From Macrostomum hystrix (Eukaryota > Platyhelminthes > Macrostomidae): a stretch of DNA of 64,000 bases. This document shows positions 48,401 through 56,961 of the stretch, piece after piece. Below the pieces are notes generated by a model, which searched no databases, was not told the origin of the DNA, and worked only from the letters and a program-made list of their open reading frames with translations. How positions within the stretch are numbered: position 1 is the first letter of the stretch; the number at the start of each line of letters is the position of its first letter. Location of the stretch: contig CATNEN010000024.1 in assembly GCA_950097015.1 (NCBI GenBank), positions 4,957,501-5,021,500 of the forward strand, in the 5' to 3' direction. Position numbers and translations under genes: made by a program.

Positions 48401-51400
48401 AGGTCTACCCTGTCTACCTTAGCATAAACGAAATAGCAGATCCATTTAAACTGCGGTTTGTGATGAAGGTAGCCGCCTATGTCTCAAAGAAGAAGCTACA
48501 TCCTGCGGCGTTTATGCCGATCGTGGTGGATAAGTTAAATGCTCTTCGTATTGATGGCATCCAGTTCATCGACAGCCACAACGTTCGACGGCGTCTACGT
48601 GTACACACACTAATTGCTATGTTTGACGCACCCGCGCGTGCCGACGCTCTGAGTCTGAGACGTTTCTCCGCAACGTATGGCTGCGACAAATGCTATATTC
48701 GAACAGCTCTGCACCCATCCCGCTCTGGTCGCGTCTACGACGTTGACATCACGCCTGCTATGCAGAATGATGCGCGTCGCCTAGGCTGTGAACAGACGGT
48801 AGTACGCTCGGCGCATGACACCCAGCATTTGGCTGAGTATCATGCTCAGCAAGGACGCACGTTTCTAACCGATACATTGGGCGTGCGCGGATGTTCGCCA
48901 CTTACTCGCTTGTACGGTTTCGACATCATACGGGGAACCCCGCCATGTTTTCTTCATCAACTCTGCTCTGGTCTTGTGCGCTACATGCTATTTCAACTAT
49001 TCCTTGTGCGCGCTGAAAAACCAGACAAGGGTCCGACTAATTGTCCCGATTTGCATGCTCGCATAAGGGTCATTAAGACGAGAATGGATCTCATTCGAGT
49101 GCCCCGCTGTGTTCAGCGCCATAATGTCCGAGGACTGACTGACGTCCGGCACCTTCGGGGTCACGAACTGGCTATCTACATTCTGGCCTACGCACCTTTA
49201 GTTCTCGAGGAGTTTCTCCCCGACGAACACTATTGGCACCTGCTGATCCTGTCCTCTGCCGTCTTCTGGATGTGCCTTGATAGCGCGCCGAAGTCCGAGC
49301 TGCGTCACGTGGAGACGTCTCTCAGGCATTTCCATGCCAACTTGCCGCGGTTGTACTCTCTAAGAGCCCTGACTTACAATGCGCATCAAGTTTGTTGCCA
49401 TATGCTGCCCTCCGTGTTGCTCGCCGGGCCACTGCACAGGCTGTCGGCTGGTCTCTTTGAGTCAATGCACGTTCGACTGAGAGACCAACTGCATGGGACC
49501 CGCCGGACAGACATCGAATTGGTCGGCGCAATTGAACGCGAGTTTGCTGCCATTCAGGCGCAGGCCTCTACTTTTGGCGACAATGCAGAACTCGGTGGCC
49601 AGATGCGTGCGATGCTCACAGAGTCAATCGTCTGCGGCAATGTTGTTCTGAAGCGACCTAAACATATGGTCGATGGCTGGCAGACAGCCACACTGCAGTC
49701 CGGCTTCGAGGTCGAAGTCTTCAATCCAGAATTGGATGCGGACAACGAGAAGTGCAGACGATCGTGCAGCAGCTTTGTAGCCATTAAACGACAGTTTGAC
49801 CAGACATCGTTCGCATTTGCACGTGTGGCTGCTATCAATGTCGACGGTGAGGACGTGGAGATGACGGTCGACATAGTCCCCGTAGAAGACGACTATTTCG
49901 ATCCACTAGAGTCCCTGTGTCGTGTGCGTGCGACGACAGAAGAGCGCGGTTGTCGCTTCGCTCACGTGCGCCGGCTTCTGGGCAATCCGTTCGGCCCTGC
50001 GACAACCTGGAACGCATCCCGTGTGCCTGTGCGTGATATTGTCGGATCGTGTGTATTGACGGCTGGTAAAATCGCGCTGCTACCCTATTCGCAGCTCAAT
50101 TACCACTGACTCTGTTTCCTTTCTTCTCATAGCACGCTCCCTGCTCATACACACTTCCCTAGCACCGCTCTCAGTAGACATTGAAGCCCAATGCGTCAAG
50201 AGTCTCCCGATTCACATTTCCTGTTATATCGCTGTCTGGATACAGTTTTCTGTTGCTTTAAACTAACTTTTTTACACTGCAGCACGAATTAAGAGGATGC
50301 TTAATTATGCCCAATTATTAGTCACGTTTTCCCATGTAGCGGTAATGTTATTTTTTATAATCATCATGTTGGCTGTCTGTAATTACTTCATTTGCTGGAT
50401 GTCGTGTGTACGTAGTACTAAAACAAAATAAACTGCGCTCCTCGATTTGAAACTATTACAACTTCGATTCATGGCCATGGACGGTTCTTCCCGTGTCGCA
50501 TAATCCATTCCATACGTTGCCACCAGAATCCACACCCTAATCAAACTCAAATTCCCAGAAAATGTTGAGCTCACGTCTCACATCAATACTCTGACGTGTG
50601 TAGAAAATATACTTCGGCTCTATATAGAAGACCTTCTATTTTCAGTCCACGCCAGCCACAAAGGACCACTGGACGCACGCCGCTAGTTGCCCAGTCTGTA
50701 CCGCGTTATCTGAAGACAACAAGATGCTGCGGGCCGAGCTGCACCGGCTTCGCGAAGGCAGCCAGAGTCGACCGACGTCGCCTGTTTTTCACTCCAGTTT
50801 GGCTTTGCGATACCACCGAGCACTTTGCGCTTCAGACGAGCTACCATCAACGCAGGTGATGTCAGGCGCATGGCCGAATCTGCAGCATCAGGCCGAAAGC
50901 GTGACGCCCCGGCGTCCATTGGCGGCATCCACTGGCCAATGGTCCGGACCCCTGCATTTAGACGACGGCTCAGACAACGTTCCGTCTGATGCTGCCATTG
51001 GAGCCCCTGCTGATGCCGCCGGAGCTGCTGCAGTCACCGGAGCCCCTGCTGATGTCGCCGGATCGGCTGCCGCCGGAGCTGCTGCTGGAGACCTTGTGTT
51101 CGTCGGCCGACCAGGTGGCCTTTTCTTTGGAAAGTCAGCGGCAGAAATGAAAGCTGACTACAACCGGCTTCCAGAGAAGAAGGCCGCCGGTCCAGCGAGC
51201 GTGTACGTCTGCCGCCGACAAGCCGACCGAATGGAACTGGAGGCCCATTGCTGCCCGGAGTGTGAAGGCTGGTATGCAGGTATGTCACCCGACAGCCGTA
51301 GAAAGCGTCTGCAGCTGGCGGGCAGACATAGAAGCAACCAGCCGAAGCTGAATCACGACGCCCAGTTCTGGGCAATAGACATGCCCCCCACCCCACCGGA

Positions 51401-54400
51401 GGCACCCATCGAGGCCATGCGGCCACTGCGCCGACGCAGACGGCCGCTGCGAGATTTGCAGCATCGCAGCCCGAAAACCTGAATCTGTCTTCCATATATG
51501 GATTGATATATCAATATGTTCGAAAATATCACTTTAAAAATATCACGAAGTTTCGACGAAGTGATCACTTAAATGAATTTATTTGTTGGTTGACAATCGG
51601 CGTTTTTAGTTGCAGACTAAGGCGAACATCTACGAGACTAAATATATTTCACCTCCGAACCAGTTTAACGGCTTGATCTCGGGATTAAGGCTTTCGGTCT
51701 TTCAGACTTACCTCCATTTAAAACCTTCATCCTTTCACAAGGATACTCATTTCTCGGAGACGCCACTTTGAGCAAAACAATATGATAATTCATTTCCCCT
51801 CCTTCAGATCTATCAGCGCTGAAAAATGGTGCGCGACAGAAAAGTATTGAAAGAAATGAAAGAAGCAGAACAGAGCAAACACCGAAAACGTCGTTCTGAG
51901 ATCTCAGAAGCGAAGCGCAAACCTGAGAAGCGCAAACCTGAGAAGCGCAAACCAGGCACTTCGGAGCTGACGGGAGCGGTGCCAACAGACGATGCCGCAC
52001 GGTCATCGGTCGTGTCTGAACCCCCTCCCCCGCCACCTCCTCCAACGAAGAAGCGCGTAATGCTAATTTCTGATCGAGCTCATCTTGCGAATGCGGGTGA
52101 CAGACCAGGGACTTCAGGCAATGGAACTGCCCGTGACGATGAGATCGGGGACGAAGAGAATTTAAACCCCTCGTTTGACGTGGCACCCTGCATGGTAGAC
52201 ATGGAACCGTACAAGGCGGAGAACCGAGCTCGCTATTTTCTTTTCCAGTATGAGAATTACCACGAACGTACGGAGGTCGTGGGTACCGACGGGGCCACTT
52301 CAACGCCACTCATCGTGGCTCGTAAGCGCGATTCCCCCGTCCCAGTTGAACTCGGCAGCGTCGTACTCATCGTCACCGCTAAAACAAACCGCAAATCGGC
52401 TCGGCGTTACCGGGGCACACTCGTGCGAGGACCTTTCGAAGACAAAGCTGCAGCTACGGGAGCAGCCAAATTAACAAACGTCCACTCGCAGCCCGTTGAG
52501 CTGCCACGCTCCTGCCAGTCCTGTAGGGGACTGCAGCTCGAGCTGCAAAGGGCCGCGTCGCTTTCAGAAACTCTGGGTAAGACTTTGGGGACTAACGGGG
52601 AGAAACAGGGAAGAAGGCTGCAGATCGAGATGCAGCTAGGTTATGCAGGTACAGGCTGTGCGAATTCAAAGTGCTTAACTTACGTTCTTCAGACAAAGTA
52701 CGTCATATGATTTCATTTAGGCACTCAACTCCGGAAGACACGCGCCGAGGCCGCTCACCTGAAGGAGGCTTGTCGAGATCTGGAGCAAAAAATCACGGTT
52801 TCGTCGAAAATGGAGGCCAAACTGCTGCGACAAGTTGAGGCTGCGGAGGCCAAATGCGTTGCACTGCAGCGAACGGCAGCTAACGCCAACTCGCATTTGG
52901 TCAGCGCCTCGCAGATTCTCGCAGCCGGCTGCAAAAACAATGCTTCAGTGTCCAGGTCACAGCAGGACGCGGACGAAGACGACAGCGCGAACACCGGCGA
53001 CGAATCGAATTTAGAATCCGAATTTATGGCCCACGGTACCCTGTCCGCTTCGCAGACGCGAGCTTTGGTGGCTGCCTGCCACAAGGCCAGCTCGCATACC
53101 GATGCAGGACATTCATCCAACACAGACGCCTGTCTCGTCAGCCTGTCGGATTCACAAAACTTTGTCAAGGTGTCATCCTCGTCGCGAATTCAGCTAGACC
53201 AGCGGCTCGAGGACTTCCGCGAAGCCTCGAAGCCATCCGTCGATATCGATGCACCGCAAAGTGATAATGGCCATTTCGCCAAATTGGCCGTACTAAGAGC
53301 CCTGTTCAGGGCCCTCTTTACGGAGCAGGAGTTGGCCCACTCAACCATCTCCGGGCGCAAGACGCCCGGCTATGTGTCTACGCCCGCGAATCCTGGTAAG
53401 CTGGCAGCCGCTAAAGAGTGGCTGCGCAGCAGCAATGTGGCTTTCAACGACCGCCAGCTGCGTCGGGCATTTACGCGCTGCGGTGAAACTGCCCGGCAGC
53501 GCCTGGGTCTACCGAAGCACGTGCGATCAAAGAATTGCGACAAGGCAGCCCCGCGTCCGAAGCAGTCGTCGACGCAGAAGCCTTCCAGATCCGCCAGAGC
53601 CAGTAACGTCGCCGGATCGGCTGCCGCCGGAGCTGCTGCAGCCGCCGGAGCCACTGCTGATGTCGCCGGATCGGCTGCTGCCGGAGCTGCTGCAGCCGCC
53701 GGAGCCACTGCTGCAGCCGCTGGAGCCACTGCTGATGTCGCCGGATCGGCTGCTGCCGGAGCTGCTGCAGCCGCCGGAGCCACTGCTGCAGCCGCTGGAG
53801 CCACTGCTGATGTCGCCGGATCGGCTGCCGCCGAAGCTGCTGCAGTCGCCGGAGGCAGTCAAGTGCTAGGCAGTCTTCTTGGGGATGTGCAGGACGACTT
53901 CATGGCGAACTTGCTGCAGAAGGACGCAGCCTAGTCTGTTCGTCCCGAAGGACACGAAGGCGACAAACTGCTTCAATTTCGCCAAATTCACTTTAATTAT
54001 AAACAGTATAGGCAGCAAATTTATTTTTACTAGCTCTTTAGGCCCTGAGATATAGTGTTCGTGCACAGCTGGTGCACTGTGTAAAGTCCCTGACTGGACT
54101 CTCCCTGACTGTGTTCGTGCAGAGTTTCGATCGTGTTCCATTGTGTTCGTGCAGAGTTTCGATCGTGCAGAATAAATGTTTTGTGCGCAGAGAGTGCTAC
54201 TTTGCACTTTGCACTTTGCACTTAGCTAATGACGAAACAGGGATGTTCTCATCGATTATATCTTCAATGTTTTTATGCATCGTGAGTAGGCTGAAAGCAC
54301 CAGAAAATTTAGAATACGAGGCAACTATTCTCCATACAACGGATACATTTCATATGCATATAAATATGCGTCGTATGAACCTGCTTAGAATAGTATGAAA

Positions 54401-55325
54401 TTTCTGGCACCTTTCGTCCGGTAACGTACCCGGAAACTGGTCCGGTTTCACTGTCAGGTATATTCGTCCGGATTTTATCCGGAAACTAGTCCGGAAACTG
54501 ATCCGGTTTTACTGTCAGGTATATTCGTCCGGATTTTATCCGGAAACTAGTCCGGAAACTGATCCGGTTTTACTGTCAGGTATGGTCGTCCGGTTTTCGT
54601 CCGGAATTTGCTCAGATTATCGTCCGGCCAAAGCCGGACTGCACTCTGGATGAATTTCCGGACCAACACCGGACAGTCAACCGGACGAAAGGCCAAAATT
54701 TTCACGCGTTGGTCCGTTTTGTTAACTATACTCCGGTTTTCGTCCGGTTTTTTAAATGGGAAAAATGCATTACGTACCGGATGAAGCACCGGAACAACCA
54801 CCGGGCTATTTTCTTGTTTTCCGGACTAAAAAGGCCAGGCGGGTAGACCTCGCCGTTTCTCTCTCCCTTTCTTAGACCTCGCCGTTCCTCTCTCCCTTTC
54901 TTAGACCTCGCCGTTCCTCTCTCCCTTTCTTAGACCTCGCCGTTCCTCTCTCCCTTTCTTAGACCTCGCCGTTTCTCTCTCTCTCTCTCTCTGTCTCTCA
55001 GACCTCGCCGCTTCTCTCTCACAGTAAGAAGAACAGTCAAGCCAGCCCACCTGAACAGCTCCTGCCTGACGTGCTCCACGCCCACTCCGTGATTGGCCAC
55101 AATTCGCAGATTAGGCAGCCTGTCCAGTACAGCCGGTGAGTCGATGAAGTTGGCCACCACGGCTATGACGGCGGCCACGATCTCCGGCCACTGCCGATCC
55201 GGATCCGAGTCGAACTCTTCCGTGGTCACAATGCGATAATGCTTCTCCGCCTCAGTAAAAAACTCCGGCAATAGGAAGCCCCACTTCTTGGGTACCAGCA
55301 GGCCCGACAGCTCCTGTGACGTCAT
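42410..55325 (-). CDS. D-isomer-specific 2-hydroxyacid dehydrogenase (GRHPR-like)
   Basis: Two exons on the minus strand, 55325-55051 and 43136-42410, joined in phase 2 across an 11.9-kb intron; 333 aa, the usual length. The family reduces 2-oxo acids such as glyoxylate or hydroxypyruvate with NAD(P)H. Seen: LPNLRIVANHGVGVEHV in exon 1, TADVALLLMLNVAR, the nucleotide-binding GLGAIG (~159-164), and catalytic Arg247 (INVARGGIVD), Glu276 (DVTEPEP) and His297 (TPHFGTHT) with the normal Arg-to-Glu spacing of 29. The start was chosen by protein length; an in-frame Met 39 codons upstream would give 372 aa. The intron holds a CT-rich minisatellite, a Penelope-like element and a complete DNA transposon. 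The exact substrate is not predictable. Confidence 0.92.
43200..43520. repeat. CT-rich minisatellite, left part
   Basis: Units of about 20-30 bp containing TCTCTCTTAGACCTCGCCGT. The same unit resumes at 46255-46350 and 54846-55020, so this was one intronic array split by two insertions. Confidence 0.93.
43521..46240 (+). mobile_element. Penelope-like retroelement with GIY-YIG domain, decayed
   Basis: It lies between two blocks of the CT-rich minisatellite. Plus-strand fragments in changing frames match a Penelope-like element: LTPDEQKLLERGQSF near 43925, a reverse transcriptase with FYVLPKIHKP, RPIISDVDS, AMGKSFAPSYSNIYM and LRYIDDIF, then a GIY-YIG endonuclease with C-x2-C (CRRCDHTVYVGET) and a terminal LIEALRTGVPHGVNESM. 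Boundaries are approximate; a 9-bp repeat (GTCGGCGGC-like) sits at the left edge. Confidence 0.85.
43620..45900 (+). pseudogene. Broken Penelope-like reverse transcriptase / endonuclease
   Basis: The original single reading frame is interrupted by stops and frameshifts near 43912, 44060, 44393, 44700, 44790, 45290 and 45640. The stretch that should carry RT motif A, the first catalytic aspartate, is missing between 44700 and 44730, so a deletion removed part of the palm. Motif C (YIDD) and the GIY-YIG region are still readable. This copy cannot make an active enzyme. Confidence 0.85.
46255..46350. repeat. CT-rich minisatellite, middle part
   Basis: The same TAGACCTCGCCGTT units as at 43200-43520, left between the Penelope-like element and the DNA transposon. 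Confidence 0.9.
46352..46720. repeat. Left terminal inverted repeat and CCGG-rich subterminal region
   Basis: The terminal inverted repeat is followed by many TCCGG(A/T)TTT and GGTCCGG words in both orientations. They are mirrored at 54413-54843 and are likely binding sites for an element-encoded protein. Confidence 0.8.
47196..47257. repeat. 31-bp tandem duplication across the transposase start
   Basis: Two exact copies of a 31-bp segment that includes GGCAATGGAAGACTC. The first copy's ATG reads only four codons before TAA; the second starts the long frame. Confidence 0.9.
47247..50109 (+). CDS. Tnp2-like DDE transposase of the CMC transposon
   Basis: Exons 47247-47709 and 47810-50109 (GT-AG, phase 1); 920 aa. 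An acidic N-terminus carries a 19-residue repeat (SDEGDSDASPADADRHSDT, four copies, 57-bp unit). Then a zinc-finger-like CNDC...CPQC near 265-295. The core matches the plant and animal En/Spm Tnp2 pattern: ICGDG (D341), VYPVYLSINE, a CDKC pair, GVRGCSPLTRLYGFDIIRGTPPCFLHQLC (D526), and GLFESMHVRLR (E705). I propose these acidic residues as the catalytic triad by position in the family pattern; the assignment is tentative. It would act in the nucleus, binding and cutting the element ends. No stops interrupt it. Confidence 0.88.
50110..50645. other. Transposon internal spacer
   Basis: Non-coding stretch between the transposase stop and the CtIP-domain exon. It contains a TATA-like CTCTATATAG at 50619-50628 and ends in a pyrimidine tract plus CAG. 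An upstream coding exon for the next gene may be hidden here but cannot be chosen from sequence alone. Confidence 0.5.
50646..51482 (+). CDS. CtIP/Sae2 C-terminal-domain protein of the transposon (5' end uncertain)
   Basis: An open exon from acceptor TTTTCAG to TGA, 278 codons; the first Met inside is at 50724. N-terminal part: CPVC followed by a short coiled coil (SEDNKMLRAELHRLRE). Middle: alanine-rich. C-terminal part (~185-255 of this exon): VCRRQADRMELEAH then CPEC, 20 residues, GRHR, 11 residues, FWAIDMPPTP. The order and spacing of CxxC, RHR and FW...P are those of the CtIP/RBBP8/Sae2 C-terminal domain, which stimulates the MRE11 nuclease in DNA end resection. A basic tail (RPLRRRRRPLRD) follows. 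It lies between the transposase and the BEN gene on the same strand, inside the terminal inverted repeats. If unspliced, translation would start at 50724 and lose CPVC. Confidence 0.8.
   Translation, partial: STPATKDHWTHAASCPVCTALSEDNKMLRAELHRLREGSQSRPTSPVFHSSLALRYHRALCASDELPSTQVMSGAWPNLQHQAESVTPRRPLAASTGQWSGPLHLDDGSDNVPSDAAIGAPADAAGAAAVTGAPADVAGSAAAGAAAGDLVFVGRPGGLFFGKSAAEMKADYNRLPEKKAAGPASVYVCRRQADRMELEAHCCPECEGWYAGMSPDSRRKRLQLAGRHRSNQPKLNHDAQFWAIDMPPTPPEAPIEAMRPLRRRRRPLRDLQHRSPKT
51826..53934 (+). CDS. Coiled-coil BEN-domain protein of the transposon
   Basis: Exons 51826-52648 and 52721-53934 (GT-AG, phase 1); 678 aa. Features in order: a lysine-rich N-terminus with KRKPE repeats (possible nuclear signal), a proline run (~66-73), CQSC then a coiled coil continuing across the intron (LQLELQRA... 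LRKTRAEAAHLKEA, to ~330), an acidic Ser-rich stretch, and a BEN-like domain at ~459-539 (LRALFRALFTEQELAHSTISG, then WLRSSNVAFNDRQLRRAF). The C-terminus is an Ala/Gly repeat (ADVAGSAAAGAAAAAGAT). BEN domains bind DNA, so this may be the element's subterminal-binding accessory protein, analogous to TnpA of plant CACTA; that role is inferred. Confidence 0.75.
53610..53850. repeat. Ala-rich coding minisatellite
   Basis: Units containing GATGTCGCCGGATCGGCTGC and GCCGGAGCTGCTGCAG, in frame in the BEN protein. The same units occur at about 51005-51090 in the CtIP-domain gene. Confidence 0.88.
54413..54843. repeat. Right CCGG-rich subterminal region and terminal inverted repeat
   Basis: Includes a direct ~70-bp repeat unit (ACTGTCAGGTATATTCGTCC occurs twice, a variant a third time) and dense CCGG words, ending in the inverted repeat GCCAGGCGGG. 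Confidence 0.8.
54846..55020. repeat. CT-rich minisatellite, right part
   Basis: Units containing CTTTCTTAGACCTCGCCGTT, continuous in type with 46255-46350 once the transposon is removed. It ends about 30 bp from the donor of dehydrogenase exon 1. Confidence 0.93.
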
Positions 55326-55459
55326 CTGCTGTGAGAGAGGGCGCGGCTGCGATATTTTAGCGACTGTGAGCCAGTCTGCCACGAATCCAGATCGATATAA
55401 ATTCACAAGCTCGATAAAACTGTATGGCCACTTCATGTTCACGCAACTCCACTACCACT

Positions 55460-55930
55460 CTCATCCTTCCCTGACCAGCTCACTCACATCCTTCCCTGAC
55501 CAGCTCACTCATATCCTTCCCTGACCAGCTCACTCACATCCTTCCCTGACCAGCTCACTCACATCCTTCACTGACCAGCTCACTCTCATCCTTCCCTGAC
55601 CAGCTCATTCACATCCTTCACTGACCAGCTCACTCACATCCTTCCCTGACCAGCTCACTCCCATCCTTCACTGACCAGCTCACTCCGATCCTTCCCTGAC
55701 CAGCTCACTCACATCCTTCACTGACCAGCTCACTCACATCCTTCCCTGACCAGCTCACTCTCATCCTTCCCTGACCAGCTCACTCCGATCCTTCCCTGAC
55801 CAGCTCACTCACATCCTTCACTGACCAGCTCACTCTCATCCTTCCCTGACCAGCTCATTCACATCCTTCACTGACCAGCTCACTCCCATCCTTCACTGAC
55901 CAGCTCATTCACGTCCTTCCCTCTCCAGAT
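55460..55930. repeat. Minisatellite, 25-bp unit
   Basis: About 19 copies of a unit containing CCTTCCCTGACCAGCTCACT, upstream of the dehydrogenase start codon. Confidence 0.95.
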
Positions 55931-56961
55931 CACTCCTGTTGCAATATTTGCAAGCTAGTTTCGCTTTCATCCTTCATTATCCACTCCGCTCTTGTAGTCA
56001 ATACGAAATAAAGCAATGAGCTTTGAACAGTGCCACAATGGCTATAGTTTTTGTGGCGCACAATGCGCACTATTTTTGTCGTATATAATTTTCAATATAA
56101 GGTAGGCAGATATATAAAAAAGGACAGATTCGCACAGGTCAACAAAGACAACTAACAGGCAACGCGTAATAAACAAACGCGCCAACCAAACAAATGATAT
56201 GCAAGAGGAAACGCGGAACAAAAAACACTGGCAATCTAAAGGGCACATCTCTAATAAAAATCGAACGAAAAAAATAAGATAAAAAACTGACGTATGATTA
56301 TCGATTGACACAGCTTCCAATACCGCACTAATTAATATCATTGAAAACGAACAAGCGTTTCTTATCTATGATCAAAGCTGGCTTGACCAACAACTCCGCA
56401 GCAAGCAGTTAAGATATTGGCAGCTTTTCGTAGTGTAGAACAGTCATTAAATAAGCACAAACGCTACCATTAAGCCAAATAATCAGGACAATATGGAAAA
56501 AACAAAGACTGCAAGAATAGAAAGCTAAAAAAATAACAAACTCGATATAAACCAGTGGATCTTATAATGTAAAATCTGAAATATTTTACAATTGAATGCG
56601 AAAACTAGCTATTTTAATATTTTTTGTATTTCTACAGAGACATATAGATTGTACTTTTAATGGCTAATCAAGATTTCAGATTGCTAAGAACGAGACTAAA
56701 CAAATTATAATAGTTTTTATAAAAATACAAAATTTAAAAGAATGTTGGACTTTTTAATAGTATGAGCGGCAAGCAAATGCAAACAGATAAACTTGTAGCA
56801 AATAGCACCAAAAGCGCTTCGTGTTTTTTTTTAATAAAAAAGCTTTGATTCTTGTCATGAAATAAAACTGGTTTTACTGTGTAGTTTGCTTCAATATGTG
56901 CGTGTAATTTATAGAGATTAGTCAATTGGTGTACAGGGGGTACAGTACAGTAATTCTGTAG
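55931..56961. other. Intergenic, no feature seen
   Basis: AT-rich unique sequence between two minisatellites. Short open frames have no recognisable features. Confidence 0.5.

Larger units (their letters stand above)
46352..54843 (+). mobile_element. CMC-type (CACTA/Mirage-like) DNA transposon with CtIP and BEN genes
   Basis: An 8492-bp element. The ends are inverted repeats: left CCCGCCTGGCTTTTTGGTCC, right, reversed, CCCGCCTGGCCTTTTTAGTC. It is flanked by TA on both sides (46350-46351 and 54844-54845), and removing it with one TA restores the minisatellite unit. Both subterminal zones (about 46352-46720 and 54413-54843) are full of TCCGG and CCGGT(T/A)TT words in both orientations, as in CACTA elements. 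Inside are three plus-strand genes: transposase, CtIP-domain protein, BEN-domain protein. Frames are intact, so the element may be young. Confidence 0.88.
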
